A stretch of 64,000 bases of DNA from Elgaria multicarinata webbii (GCF_023053635.1 NC_086180.1:36198947-36262946), one strand, 5' to 3'. Shown: positions 1-11,351, numbered from the stretch's first letter. The notes: a model not told the origin generated them from the sequence alone. Numbers and translations are program-made.

Positions 1-120
1 CCAACCATACCTGGCCCTGCACATTACCGTGTCCATCTCCCGAAGGGCCTTCTCTTAAGACCGTTAAACCCAGCGTCTAAAATGACCGACCTGCTCCACT
101 GACCCTCAACATACATTCAG

Positions 121-190
121 CCCAATCCTGTGCTTGTTTACTCACAAGTAAGTCCCACTGAGTTCAAAAGAGCTTATTTCCAAGTAAGTG
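121..190. repeat. Fragment of the short 'agtaagtcccactgagttca' repeat family
   Basis: Contains 'ctcacaagtaagtcccactg' followed by 'agttcaaaagagcttatttc' and 'caagtaagtgtg'. The same layout recurs at 6421, 8766, 10938, 11268, 14089, 14175 and 47310. The better copies begin and end with inverted 'caatcctat'/'ataggattg', so this looks like a roughly 85-bp palindromic, non-autonomous DNA element. The family name is not known to me. Confidence 0.6.
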
Positions 191-433
191 TGAGACCAGA
201 TCTACACCAAGCAGAATATAGCACTATGAAAGTGGTATAAAAGCGGTATATGGAGGCAGGATCAATACTACTGCTTTATAGCAGTATTGAAGTGCACTGA
301 CAACTGTTGGGGCCCATGACACATACCATATATCGCTTCCATAGTGTTATATCCTGCTTAGTGTAGATGTGTCATGGGTCCCAACAGTTGTCAGTGCACT
401 TCAATACCACTATAGTAGTGTAGATCCTGCCTG
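188..433. mobile_element. Palindromic short DNA element, 'gatctacac' family, two inverted copies
   Basis: The block starts with 'agatctacaccaagcag' and ends with 'gtgtagatcctgcc'. The arm at about 262-335 (ctgctttatagcagtattg, then 'gacaactgttggggcccatg') is the reverse complement of the arm at about 363-433. So this is a long inverted repeat made of two copies of one element. Related copies lie at 528-640, 3125-3552 and 27342-27504. It carries no coding capacity and looks like a MITE whose transposase source is not in the window. Confidence 0.7.
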
Positions 434-527
434 AGTAATTTAACCACCATTTGATACTAATGCAAAAAGTGGTGATAATCTGATGATAATATTAAATTCT
501 GCACTCATTGCATACATCATTATAGTG

Positions 528-640
528 GATCTACACTATAATGGTTTATAATGGTATTGACAACTGTTGGGACCCATAACACATTCTATATACCATCTTC
601 AAACCTCTTACAAAGTGTTAAGTCCTGCTTGGTGTAGATC
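528..640. mobile_element. Short DNA element, 'gatctacac' family, single copy
   Basis: About 113 bp bounded by 'ggatctacac' on the left and 'gtgtagatc' on the right, giving short inverted ends. The interior again holds 'gacaactgttgggacccata', as in the copies at 188-433, 3125-3552 and 27342-27504. Confidence 0.65.
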
Positions 641-673
641 TGGCCCTAGTTTCCCAAAGGGTATGTAGATATT

Positions 674-731
674 TTATTTATTTATTTATTTATTTATTGC
701 ATTTTTATACCGCCCAATAGCTGAAGCTCTA
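674..731 (-). repeat. LINE 3' tail (CR1-like), minus strand
   Basis: An 'atttattta' microsatellite followed by 'ataccgcccaatagctgaag'. On the minus strand this reads 'agcttcagctattgggcggtat' and then an AATA-rich tail. It is the 3' end common to reptile CR1-like LINEs and recurs here at 10087, 10486, 17166, 22915 and 46930. Confidence 0.6.
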
Positions 732-1118
732 TTACTGAGAAAGTTAGCTGTGCGATCTTTAAAGTCAATGGGTTAAGTTATTAGTCAGAATTAAAAAGTC
801 TCATTAAATTCAACAGGACTTGGGCATAACAGTCTTTCTCTGGATCAGGACCATTCCCAAGCCTATGTGAGATTCTTGTAGTACAAAGAGTAAGGCCTGG
901 TTTAAACATGATGCTGAGTGTTGTTACTTTTTTTAACTTACAAGTGTGGAGTCCCATATGTTCAGCATCATATATATCCTGGGTCACTGGCCCCTCTGCA
1001 GGCAACATTAGCATGGCAGGGATCTGTGATCCAGGAGTTGCATGTACAAGTATCAGCAACCCAGTATGTATCGGAAACCCTGCACAGGCCATTTAAAAAA
1101 AAATACCCAGCATTGTAA

Positions 1119-1180
1119 GAACATAAGAAGATGGACCACATAGATTGTCCATTTAGTCTAGCACCCAGATTCTCACAGTT
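1119..1180. repeat. SINE/LINE fragment of the 'agaacataagaaga' type
   Basis: Reads 'gtaagaacataagaagatgg' and then 'tccatttagtctagcaccca'. This matches the widespread reptile repeat section in which 'agaacataagaag' precedes 'tggtccatctagtccagca'. Related text is seen near 18258 and 24962. It is short and diverged. Confidence 0.5.
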
Positions 1181-1685
1181 TGGGTATGTATTGTAATGAT
1201 ACACATTTTGTGTTTCACTTGGTATACAAGTGGAAGCTTTAAAAATGTGTAGACATAGCTTTATTGTATCTCTGCTATGTTCACAGAATACTTTTGCATT
1301 CTTCTTGTGAGGTGTTATGATATTGCTCTCCCTAGAGCACAATCCCTTCCTGGTGTTATATTTGCTATTTTTTAAAATTCAGTTTTGAGGTTCTCTGAGC
1401 AATTTTTGTCAAGTATTATTTTTAACAAATCATCAGGGCCTTCTTTTTAGAAAGAGATGACAATTATACCTCTTACGACCCTGGAAAGGGTGGGTTGAGG
1501 AGGGATAATATTTATAAAGGAAATAGGAAGGGGCAAGATGAGGCATTTTGCTTACCTCCCTCTGTTTCTAATGCATTTGTTTCTCTCTCTCTTTTCTTCC
1601 ATCTCTTCCATGATACCCTGAAATAGCCTTCCATCTTCCCCTTAGAGTGGCACTACAGCAAAACCCGTTCCTCACAGAGCTCTGG

Positions 1686-2432
1686 TGTTGCATAAATTAT
1701 GCCAAATCCAAGTGTGCCAAAATCCAATATTGAGACACTCATGAAAGATCACAGGCAAGGCGTTGGGCACCAAACATTTATTCTCGAGAATAGGTGATGA
1801 CCTGGCGCTAACGCTGCAAAGGCAGGGTCACACTGCACTGGGACAGGAAAATAGCTTATATACTTCCATGCAGTGGTCAGAAAGGGGAATTGCAGCTGAG
1901 ATTACTCGGCTGCCATCGCCATGTGCTTTCCCAGGTGTGCTTTGTGCCTGTAGCCCTTCCTATTGGTGATGTGGCTAGGGGGCAGTCCCAAGGACTTGGC
2001 TGGGTTTGGTTGGTCAGTTTCATTTGAAACTGACCTATGTTGTTGTCCTGGCAGTTAAACGATGTTTACCTGAAATTAGGTTGCGCTGGACCTATGGGGG
2101 GGGGGGACGGACATCTGGCCGCAGCCATCAGTGTGAAATACTTGCTCTCAGATGTCCTTTGTCCTGCATACCTGCACTTAACCTTTCCCCTATATGGTGA
2201 GGTCTGGGCAGCCAGCCAGTGAGTGGATTTGATGGGATTAACTCAATCGGTGTCCTTTGGAGCTGACAAGGTTAGGGGGCTGGGAAAGTGTCTATGTGCT
2301 GCTTGCATGGGGGTAAATTGAGTTCTTTACTGGGGGCATCTGGCCACTGCCCCCTCCCTATCTTGTGCACCCCTTTACCTTTTCTAGGTGTGTGCGTGTC
2401 AGGGGGAAATGAACACTCTAGTTTTTACGTCA
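1686..2432 (-). mobile_element. Solo LTR of an endogenous retrovirus, class I-like, copy 1
   Basis: A 747-bp segment runs from TGTTGC to ACGTCA and is flanked on both sides by CTGG, a 4-bp target duplication. Read on the minus strand it has the order expected of an LTR: U3, a TATA box (TATATAAG near 1855-1862), then AATAAA near 1780-1785, then a U5 ending in ...GCAACA. A second copy lies at 12656-13339. No internal retroviral region adjoins it, so this is a solo LTR, a fossil left by recombination. A 4-bp duplication suits gammaretrovirus-like (ERV1) elements; the class is inferred only from that. Confidence 0.8.
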
Positions 2433-3124
2433 CTGGGACAAGGAATATATGAACACACAGGGGTGATACAAGTAAAAATGTATCAACCCTGACTACTGTC
2501 AGAGACTAAATGCAAAAATAAAACTCATGCATTGTGCCCAACTAAGCACACTGAGAGAAAACATGCTTAATTTGTGAATGGATTAATGGTTTATTGATTT
2601 GCTTGAAGATTAAAAATAGAGTACCACTTCTTTAGTTTCTCTGTCTGCCTCCACTCCTAACAGTTCTTACTTCTTGTCTCTGCTGCTGGAGGAGAAGTCC
2701 ACTGCACATCAGGGCAGATGACCAGGGCAACAAAGAATAATATGAGGAGTTTACTTATGCAAATGAATGATTTTCCTGCCCATCTCATGCATGGTGAGAG
2801 AAGAGCATATTCCCTAAAGTGTGGGGATCTGTGGGTTGTTCACACATTCAAAATTCAGAGGTCAAGCTTATGTGAGCACGGAATTCTAGGGTGTTTTCAG
2901 CCACAACTCCTTGCCAACTATGTTGGTACTTTTCCCAGCAGAGTTAGCAATCTTGTTCGTATTTCTAAGATCCACTCATCCCAGATCAAAGGAAAGCAAG
3001 ACTTTCCTTTTCATCTCCTTTGAACTTCTAGTTCCCCTTTTGAACACGTAAGCAAATCTGAGACTGAAACAAGTTCAGGGGTATTTTTTTAATAAAAAAG
3101 TGAGAAATGTTAGAGCACCAGGGT

Positions 3125-3552
3125 AGGATCTACACTAGTGCTTTATAGCGGCATTTAAATGCCCTGACAACTGTTGGGGCCCAGGACGCATTCCATACAC
3201 CGTTTTCAAACCGCTTTCATTAGGGTGACCATATGAAAAGGAGGGCAGGGCTCCTGTATCTTTAACAGTAATGTAAAAAAGGGAATTTCAGCAGGTGTCA
3301 ATTGAAGAGGGTGAAATTCCCACTTCATCACAACAGTTAAAGCTGCAGAAGCCCTGCCCTCTTTTGTATCTGGCCACTCTACTATAGCTAGTGTAGCTTT
3401 AACTGTTGTGATGAAGAGGGCATTTCACCCACTTCAACTGACACCTGCTGAAATTCCCTTTTCAATACAACTGTTAAAGATACAGGAGCCCTGTCCTCCT
3501 TTTCATATGGTCACCCTAGCTTTCATAGTGTTATATCCTGCTTGGCCTAGGT
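3125..3552. mobile_element. Short DNA element, 'gatctacac' family, split by a later insertion
   Basis: The left part (3125-3220) runs from 'ggatctacactagtgcttta' through 'gacaactgttggggcccagg'. The right part (3519-3552) continues the family sequence with 'atagtgttatatcctgcttg'. The two halves are separated by the hAT-type element at 3221-3518, so this copy is the older of the pair. Confidence 0.7.
3221..3518. mobile_element. hAT-type MITE with 8-bp target duplication, nested
   Basis: A 298-bp element bounded by TAGGGTGACCATATGAAAAG and its near-inverse. The inverted ends extend at least 40 bp. It is flanked by the direct 8-bp repeat GCTTTCAT (3213-3220 and 3519-3526). Eight-base duplications are characteristic of hAT transposases. 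It has no reading frame of its own. A sibling lies at 61340-61625. Confidence 0.82.
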
Positions 3553-4274
3553 TCTCCTTCCTGTTCCAGAACCTACTGCAATCAGCTGTTGGCAGGCAGG
3601 CAGAGAAGGAAAGAGTTGTTTTCTGGCACTGCCCGATCTTCTGCCCACACATACCTTTCCTCTTTGCTCTCTCTGCCCACCCACCCCCACTCGCAGACCC
3701 TAACAGACAATCCCTTTCCTTTCTATTTCTCTCCCTTCCCTGCCCTTAGTTGTCTTCTTTTCTTTTCTAGCCTCACTCGTTCTCTCCCCTCAGCCCCTTT
3801 CCCTTTCGCTCCCCACCTCTTTATCTCACTGTTTCTCCCCCACCCCACACTCCCAACCTCTTAGCCATTTTTCAGCCCTAACACCTCTTTAGCTCACTTG
3901 TGACTAGCCAGGCCCCCACGGCAGTCATTATGTGACTAGCTGCATCCTCCATTTAGCCATTTTGAGGTGGTGCTCGCAGCAGTTTCTCAAATTCCAAATG
4001 TATCCACAGTTCCAAGAAGGGTGGGGACCTCTGGACTAGATGATATGAGCCCCTGGCATAACCATATGGAATTATTATTAATCTAGCATCAACTGTACAC
4101 CCAGCAAAACTATATGAATTATTATTAATCTAGCACCAACTGTACACCAAGGGGCTTACAGTCTAAAACAATATAAACAAGGGAGATAGGAGGGGCAGGA
4201 ACAGAAAATAAGAGAAGGGAAGAATATGCAGTTCTTTGAGTTATGCAACATATTTTGGCTTAACTACATTAGAG

Positions 4275-4412
4275 CAGCCTTCCTTCAACCTGGTGCCCTC
4301 CAGATATTTTGGGTTACAACTTCCAGCATTTAAGACCATTGACAATATAGGCTGGAGCTGATGGGAGTTGAAGTTTAACAACATTTAGAGGGCTCCAGTT
4401 TAGGGAAGACTG
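4275..4412. mobile_element. Palindromic MITE, 'cagccttcctcaacctgg' family
   Basis: Starts 'cagccttccttcaacctggt' and ends with the rough inverse 'ccagtttagggaagactg'. The middle has 'ccagatattttgggttacaa', again partly inverted. It belongs with the hairpin elements at 15203, 24245 and 48172. The copy is diverged and I could not read a target duplication. Confidence 0.55.
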
Positions 4413-4462
4413 CAGAAGGATATTAGGATCAAAGGGGTTGTACCAAAGGCTTCACCGAAAAA

Positions 4463-4495
4463 TGATGATGACGATGATGATGATGATGATGATGG
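4463..4495. repeat. (GAT)n microsatellite
   Basis: About eleven GAT units with one GAC interruption. Confidence 0.9.
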
Positions 4496-5310
4496 GCATC
4501 CATGGTATGTGGATGACACACAACTATGCCTCTCTTTTTTATCCAGTCTAGGTCCTACATTTGATGCTTGCCCAATGTCTGGCCCCAAGGTGGACTGTAA
4601 ATGGGTGAGCTGACAAGATAGCATACACTTGAATCCTGACAAGGGAGTACATGCCTTAGAGAAGGCTCCAGCCTTAGCTACCCTGCATAGGATATTTTGG
4701 CGATTGGTGAAAATCTCCCCAAATCAAATCACCTGGAGAGGAGGATGTATTAAGATGTTTCAGTCCTGAGGTTATCAGTTAATTGATCTATACATGGGAC
4801 AAAACTGAAAAGTTAATTATAATCTTTAATCCGTTGCTGACTCTTATTCCAAAAGCAGTATAAGCAGTGCCTGGAACTGAAAAAGTATCTCTTTACTACA
4901 GAGAGCGGCTTATAATGGACTAAAAACTGAAACTGATCATCACTTGCCACAGATGGAGAATTGCAATCTAAGAGGTAGATTACTATACCATCATCTCATC
5001 ATTCCTTCTATTTCCAGTGTTCAGGCGATACGTGCCTTTGTTCATGTGCAATCAAACTGGCACCACATACATACAAGAGGGAGGCATCAACAGAGATGGG
5101 GTAATCCCAAAGTTTGCAGAAATATAAAATCTTTTTAGCAGAAAGAAAAAGGGGTGGGTGGGAATAGGAAAAAGCTCGATGAGGACTGGGCTGAGGACAG
5201 AATGCTGACTTTTAGGGGAAACATGAAAAAGTGTTGGGTAAGTGTGTCTGGAATCCTGGACATCCTGTTTTTAACCATATAACCAAAACTGCCACCATCA
5301 AAAGCAGTGC

Positions 5311-5336
5311 TGTTTGTTTGTTTGTTTGTTTGTTTT
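5311..5336. repeat. (TTTG)n microsatellite
   Basis: Six tandem GTTT units followed by T-rich sequence. Confidence 0.9.
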
Positions 5337-5412
5337 ATTTCACTCTTACAGGAGTGTGGGGATATCATGCTGAAAATGACCACATTTTGAAATCAATAAA
5401 AATCCTATACTT

Positions 5413-5454
5413 GAGGGAGGGAGGGAGGAAGGAAGGAAGGAAGGAAGGAAGGAA
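5413..5454. repeat. (GGGA)n/(GGAA)n microsatellite
   Basis: Three GGGA units pass directly into about seven GGAA units. Confidence 0.9.
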
Positions 5455-5528
5455 TAAGGACAGGTCCATAGTTGCCCCTTGAACCCTCATCTGACAAACC
5501 TATTATTCTGATACATATAAATTCAAGC

Positions 5529-5800
5529 TAGGATGTCACTAGCCCAAGGCATTTTGCTGCCTGAGGTGAACTACAAGATGGCACCCACCCTCCTTGGTTC
5601 CATGCATATAAACAAACTGCACTGGCAGTTGAATCTTAATTCAACACTGGCACTGGAACAGCATCCTCCAGTACACCTGAGGGCAGCACAGGCTTGTTTA
5701 GAGGGCACACATTGCTTCTCCACACACCACAGTTTCTGATGCCTGATGCAGTTGTCTCACTCTGCCTAATGGCAGGGCCAACCCTGTCACTCACTTCCAT
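5529..5800. repeat. Possible diverged DNA-transposon remnant
   Basis: Begins around 'aggatgtcactagcccaagg' and 'cattttgctgcctgaggtga', wording I associate with a dispersed squamate repeat. The far end reads 'aatggcagggccaaccctgt'. The ends are only weakly inverted, so both the boundaries and the class are uncertain. Confidence 0.3.
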
Positions 5801-6420
5801 TTTCTGAATACTCTACAGGTTGCTTAAAAATGGGCCATGTAGGCTGCCTCACACTTCTTACTTCTCAAATGGAGATAGAATAGACTGGTGCTCAGGCTGC
5901 TGTTAATGAGAAGTTTTGATAAGATATCGCCATTGGGCTGGAAAAGTTACCTCAATCCTAACCTAATTTATTCAGCTTAGAAAATCAATAGTGCAGTAGG
6001 TTCCAATAACTCAGTGAGTCTTCCATGCAAACAGATTATCCTCGCTATATCTAAAAACCTTTCAGCACACTAAATAAATGGAAGCAATTTAAGCTATTTA
6101 TCTCTTTTTCCCCTTGAAAAAGCGACTACTCATTCTGGCTTTTTAATCAATATGTGCAAAAGAATTATATGAGCATATAGATTAACTTTTAAACAATGAA
6201 AGCCTTGCGCGTAGACATCAGCAACAACTGGCAGTCCTATTATGTGTTTTATTTAGCAAAACATGACAAACGTTTTCATCCCTCTTTCTGTTTTCCTATA
6301 GGATGCCATCCAGAAACCTTTATTGTTGTAGAAGTTTTCCAATGTCAGGACTCGCTTTCACAAAGGTGTTTTTCAGTTGTGTTATAGACGTGATATAAAG
6401 AACAATTAACTGCTTACTAC

Positions 6421-6504
6421 AAAATCTTATACATACTTGTGTGGGAGTAAGTCCTATAGAACTCAATGGAGCTTACTCTTGAGTAGAAATGTATAGGATT
6501 GCCC
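6421..6504. repeat. Palindromic 85-bp repeat, 'agtaagtcc' family
   Basis: Runs from 'aaaatcttatacatacttgt' to 'gtagaaatgtataggattgc'. The two halves are approximately inverted around 'atagaactcaatggagctta'. It is one of the clearer members of the family listed at 121. Confidence 0.65.
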
Positions 6505-6872
6505 TTTCAAAAAGGGATATTGTAGAACTAGAAAACATGCAGAAAGGGGCAACCAAAACAACCAAGGGTCTGGAGTAAGTGTTCTGTTGCAAAGGAGTAC
6601 AACATTTGGAGGTTTTAGCTTAGAAAAATGGAGAGTAAGAGGAAACATGTTAAATGTTTATAAAAGTTTGCATGGTGTAGAGAAAGCGGATTGGGAGAAA
6701 TTATTCTGTCGCCCAAAATATTCGAATCTGGGGGGTCAATGAAGTTGAATGGTGGGAGATTCAGGACAGAGGAAAGGAAGGACTAATTCTCAAAGTGCAA
6801 AGTTAAATGAACAGACTGCTGGACTAGATCGGTCTTTGGTCTGATCCAGCACAGCTCATCTTATTTTCTTAA
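6505..6872 (+). mobile_element. LINE fragment (CR1/L2-like), 3' part of the reverse-transcriptase ORF and tail
   Basis: The forward strand encodes broken pieces resembling the C-terminal end of CR1/L2 proteins: 'ENMQKGATKTTKGLE', then 'YKSLHGVEK'. It ends in 'gctggactagatcggtcttt' and 'ggtctgatccagcacagctc', the terminal wording of a widespread reptile retroposon. The 25040-25300 fragment belongs to the same group on the other strand. The reading frame is not intact. Confidence 0.55.
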
Positions 6873-6914
6873 ATCGTATTCATATGTAGTTGTCTGATGT
6901 AAAACTGAAACCAT

Positions 6915-7403
6915 TGTTGGGGAAATTTCCCCAAACCCAGTAGGGAAGGAACAACTCCAGACCGATCCAGATGCAGAGGCTCTTTATTTTACTATGTACG
7001 TAGGAGAACAGCCCACCTCGTACAAACCAAAGGCAGAACTCTCTACCCATCGTCCACATCAGCATACTTTTATACTCATCGAAGTTGTTCCAATGAAGTC
7101 ATACTTTTCCCTCCTCCCTCCTACGACTGATCACAAGTCCCATACATGTTCCATAAACAGAAACCCATTCTTACATAAACAATGCCATATTTTGGCAGCC
7201 TATGACCGGTACAAAATGTTGCATTGTGTTCTTTGATAAGCAAAGAAGAAATAGAAAGTCCAGAGTATGCTCTGACCCTTCCAAAATGCCTAGTCAGGGG
7301 GCTTAGATGATAAACAAATGAAACGATGCACCTCCAAGTCTGTGTTACACAGCCTGGCTCCTAAACACAAAGCAGACATGTTTAAGGAAAACGTAACACG
7401 TGA
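6915..7403 (-). mobile_element. Probable LTR of a second retrovirus-like family
   Basis: The left edge is TGTTGGGGAAATTTCCCCAA at 6915. On the minus strand there is a TATAAAA box near 7066-7074 and an AATAAA near 6980-6985, in the order expected for U3, R and U5, ending ...CCAACA. The right edge is uncertain. The flank CCAT before 6915 recurs at 7404-7407, but the base pair there is not the canonical CA. No internal region is attached. It appears to be an isolated fossil LTR. Confidence 0.5.
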
Positions 7404-7990
7404 CCATGGCAGAGAAGGAGCCAAGAGATCAGGACAGCCTTCAGCAGTCAGCCAAAGGGGCTTTCTGTGTCTTTTTGTTTTAGAGGCATGAAGGTGGCAG
7501 CTACAGGGAAAGTGTCAGGAGTGTGTTTGAAACATGCTGGTGCACTTTATTTCAATGAGGTGCTTTCAGATTTCCTTGTCACCGTGCATGTGACTTTCTA
7601 AGTTGAATGTTGATATTCAATTTTTTGTTGATATTCAAATTATGTAGTTCCATATAACTTGTTTAATGGAACAGGAGCCTTTCAACTAAAGCTATTTGGG
7701 GAAAAGTAGATTAGTTCATGTTAAAACGGATTTCAGAGCCACCAATATCTTTTGTAAAAACAAGAATAAACAAGATCCAGTGTGGATGGGGAAGAGGACA
7801 CAAAAGCACGCTCTATAATAGGATAAAAATATAGGTGAAAATAGGACAAGGTTTTGAGTAGACATTAATAGCAACAGCTACTTCACCAGTCAATATTCTG
7901 GGATGAGGTGGAGATAATGGAAGATGATGCTGGGATGAGTTGTTTTTGTAAATTTAAGCTATAAATTTATGCTGTCCTATACTGTGTTCG

Positions 7991-8151
7991 TAGGAACATA
8001 GGATGCTGCCTTCTACTGAGTCAGACCATTGGTCCATCTAGCCCAGTACAGCTGGCACTGACTGCCAGTGGTTCTCCAGGAGAAGCCAGGGATTGAACCT
8101 GGGACCTTCTGCATGCAAAGCATGTGCTCTACCATTGAGCTATGGTCCCTC
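7991..8151 (-). mobile_element. tRNA-Ala-derived SINE, minus strand
   Basis: On the minus strand it opens with a tRNA-like head: 'ccatagctcaatggtagagc' (A box), 'acatgctttgcatgcagaag' (anticodon stem-loop with TGC) and 'aggttcaatccc' (B box). The body follows and ends 'gcatcctatgttccta' at 7991. The tRNA half matches tRNA-Ala(TGC) in layout. A forward copy lies at 30486-30675. This is a SINE, not a tRNA gene. Confidence 0.8.
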
Positions 8152-8765
8152 ATTCAAGTCCCATTAAAGTATATGGTTGGGCACAGAACTGAGAGCACAG
8201 TGAAAATCCCAATTATTTCCTTTCTATCTGAATAGTTAGTAAGCATTACCTAAGAACAAATTCAGGCATATTTTATTTGTAGCCAAATAAATGATATTAA
8301 TGACAAGATTTTCTCCATGATAGCTAGCCTTTTCTCTCAAAGTATATTTTGCACATTTCTTGCAGAATGGAGTGATAAGTAAGTAACCAAACAGCATGGG
8401 CCAAATAAGAAGGAAGCCAGGACCAGCATACAATGAATTTTTATTAGCTTATAAAATTGAAGTTGCTGGAGCTTTAGTGTCAGCATACATTGAAAATTAG
8501 ATGTTCTTTCATTGTAGAGTTCAGTCTATAAAACATCAATTTTACCATGGATGGCTCCATTGGGTCCATGACAGATTATCACTTTCCTCAGTCATTTTGT
8601 CTATGAGCTTAAATGCCAGCGACTTATTGCCACACCATTTCATTCTCATGTATTTTTAACGTCTCTCTATTGTGTTCTGTTTCAAACATTTTCACAATTC
8701 CCCTCCCTGTTCTAGCTTTATCTTCATAGCAATGAAGATCAAAATAACTGAAAGGTTTATTAGGT

Positions 8766-8830
8766 GGCAAGTCCCATTAAGTTCAGCAAAACTTACATTC
8801 AAGTAAGTATACTTAAGGACTGCAGCCACG
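8766..8830. repeat. Fragment of the 'agtaagtcc' palindromic repeat
   Basis: Reads 'ggcaagtcccattaagttca' and then 'cttacattcaagtaagtata'. A partial copy of the family described at 121. Confidence 0.5.
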
Positions 8831-10080
8831 ACCTCTGCTTCATTTCTTACTTAAAGCTGGTTGGGACTATAAAAAGAACTTTTATTTTTACAAAGGGTAA
8901 AAATGCCTATAAGAAACAATAGGAGCTATCCAAAGGTTCATAGGGGGTGGGGTGTATACAAGTAGCATGGAAAAGTAAAAGCAGTAAATGTATGGAGCAA
9001 GAATTAAAAATATAAATACCTGCACTATATGTGACAGTTTAGGAGGTATAACTAAAGGAAGAGGCATAACTAGAGATGTGAAGGGCCAGGAAAAAAAACA
9101 GAAAAATTCAGGAAAAAAGGGTTTTTCCCATTCCCCCCCCCCAGAAGCCTTTTTTGGGTCGTTACCCCCCCCCTCCCCAAAAAATTGGAAAAAAAATGAA
9201 GGAAAAATGGATTATGGGATGTTTTATTTTAACAGGATGAATAAAATGTTTAAGACAAGGTGTTCAAAAGTTTACTTCTCCAAATGATTTCTAAAAGCTA
9301 TGTACAGCATCAGATTATCACAATTTCTGTGCACCAAGGACAAACAAATTGCAAATTGAGAGTACAGCTCTCAAATGCAAGAGGAAGATGCATTTCTGCT
9401 TCTAGGGGGCACTGCCATTGACACAGAGACGGAAACTGATAGTGATAGATATAGCTCAGAAAATGAGTCTGATTAAATTTCATGCATATTCATTGAATCT
9501 TTTCTCAATTGTTTTTATGGGAATGGGTGCTTTATGTCTGCTTGACACCGTGGAGGACGAGCGGAGACATAAATAATTTTCTTTGTTACTAATGTTGATG
9601 GTTTCTTCTGTTGTTGTTGTTTTAAATTATTTTTTTGCCTGCTCCTCATAAACTGGTAAAACCAAAGAGGTTCCTTACAGTTCAGGAGCTTGTAGCTCCA
9701 TTTGTTTCACACACACAGAGAGTAAATTCAGTTTGTAATAATTGTTTGAATATACTGTACTTTTAATATACCAAATGTAATAATTTTATGCCAAACCAAC
9801 TTGGATTTAATTACATTTTATGTTCTTAAAGTAACAAAGTGACGTTCAATCTGTAAAAAAGTGCTAATATTGCATTATTCCAATATTTCTGAAAATTTCC
9901 ATTTTTTTCCAAGGAGCCTTCCAAGGCTACCATTCTATGGACAGTTACCAGGGAATTGTTCCCATAGTGGTTCTTACCTATGAGTAAACCTGCATAGGAT
10001 TGGGCTGTTTTGCATCCTAATCTATTACCCTGCAGTGCAATTATCTTTCTTAACTTTCTCCATTCTTTCTCCATTCTTCT
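8831..10080. other. Intergenic, no gene seen
   Basis: AT-rich sequence with homopolymer C and A runs near 9136-9190. I see no splice-able exon, tRNA or recognisable repeat apart from a possible 'agtaagt' family trace near 9975. Confidence 0.5.
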
Positions 10081-10086
10081 GCTGCT

Positions 10087-10200
10087 TATTTATTTATTTA
10101 TTTTATTTATTTAATTAATTACATTTATATACCGCCCCACAGCCGAAGCTCTCTGGGCGGTTTACAACAATTAAAAATAGTAAACATTAAAAGTACACAA
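10087..10200 (-). repeat. LINE 3' tail (CR1-like), minus strand
   Basis: An ATTT microsatellite, then 'tatataccgccccacagccg' and 'aagctctctgggcggtttac'. On the minus strand the order is 'gtaaaccgcccagagagctt...gggcggtatata' followed by an AAAT tail. Confidence 0.7.
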
Positions 10201-10485
10201 AAAATTAAAAAACATAAAAACAGTATAAAAACAACAGTATCCATTTAAAAAAAATGCTTATATTTTCCCATGCTACTTGTATACTTTTGATTGGTGAAAA
10301 TCACCTCTTCTTAAATGTTCCAAGCTTTATGCAAGAAAGCATATTAATTACTTTCCCTTTGGGGAGCTAAATAATGATGAGAGTGTCTTGTCCTGTATTG
10401 TTGTGTACCAGTTCAACTATACAAATGGGGGAAGAGAGGAATCAAATATAAGCAGGCACATGGCTTCACGCTTAACCACCTCCTT

Positions 10486-10556
10486 GTAAACCGCCCAGAG
10501 AGCTTCGGCTGTAGGGCGGTATATAAATGTAATAAAATAAATAAATAAATAAATAA
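10486..10556 (+). repeat. LINE 3' tail (CR1-like), plus strand
   Basis: Reads 'tgtaaaccgcccagagagct', 'tcggctgtagggcggtatat' and then an (AATA)n tail. This is the same 3' end as at 10087, in the opposite orientation 300 bp away. Confidence 0.75.
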
Positions 10557-10937
10557 GGGCTAAAAGTTTTCACAGGATCAGTTCAATTGTGGGTGAATGT
10601 TCCTGGGTATTCCAGTTACCCCAATTCTATTCCAAAAACTTTGTTACCACCAACCTTACCCTGTTTAAATGGCATACTAAATATATTTAGCACTCTCCAG
10701 TCTGTCAAATAGCTTTGGAATTTAATTTAGAAAAATATTTAAGATAGCCCCTTTAAACTCAGATCCATAACTGAGTAACACTGGCAGTGGATACAAACTA
10801 AAGAATTGACTGTTACAAATATTATAGGCGTAGAGCTGTCCCAGAATAAATGTATCAAAATGATAGCATTAAAGATTTATCTTATTGGGTGAATAGGGCT
10901 AGGGTTTTGAAAGTTTAGATAAATCAGTTTAGAAACA

Positions 10938-11045
10938 TAGGATTGTATCCAGACTAATGGTACAACACTATACATGTTTACTCAGAAGTAAACCCATTGA
11001 GATAAAAGAGGCTTATTCCCAGCTAAGCAGATATATGATTGCAAC
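10938..11045. repeat. Palindromic repeat, 'agtaagtcc' family
   Basis: Contains 'catgtttactcagaagtaaa' and 'cccattgagataaaagaggc' between 'aggattgtat' and 'gattgcaacc'. A member of the family described at 121. Confidence 0.55.
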
Positions 11046-11064
11046 CTAAATTAGTCACACTCAG

Positions 11065-11203
11065 GCCTTAGCTAGACCTAAGGTTTATCCCGGGATTGTC
11101 CCGGGGTCATCCCTGTTCATGTAAATATCACACAAGATATCTCGGAAGCAGGCAGGGACGACCCCAGGATGATCCCGTGATAAACCTTAGGTCTAGCTAG
11201 GGC
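11065..11203. mobile_element. Palindromic MITE, 'gcctagctagacctaaggtttat' family
   Basis: About 139 bp. The left end GCCTTAGCTAGACCTAAGGT and the inverted right end GCCCTAGCTAGACCTAAGGT differ at one base over the first 20. The inverted similarity continues into 'ttatcccgggat'. The whole element can fold back on itself. It is non-coding and its transposase class is unknown to me. Confidence 0.75.
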
Positions 11204-11267
11204 TTTAGTTCTCATTGAAATCAGTGGGAATGAAGACATGACCTACTGGGACCTAAATTCAACTAAT

Positions 11268-11351
11268 TTACAACACTTTCCTATGCATGTCTACTGAGAC
11301 AAAGGTTCACTAGATCTCACTCCCAGGAAAGTGTGTACAGGATTGCAGCCA
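11268..11351. repeat. Palindromic repeat, 'agtaagtcc' family
   Basis: A diverged copy containing 'tatgcatgtctactgagaca' and ending 'gtgtacaggattgcagcc'. Confidence 0.5.

Noticed and set aside
8090-8151. tRNA-Ala gene on the minus strand
   Set aside because: The tRNA-like part has changed stem positions and continues into a SINE body; a second copy at 30486 has the same body.
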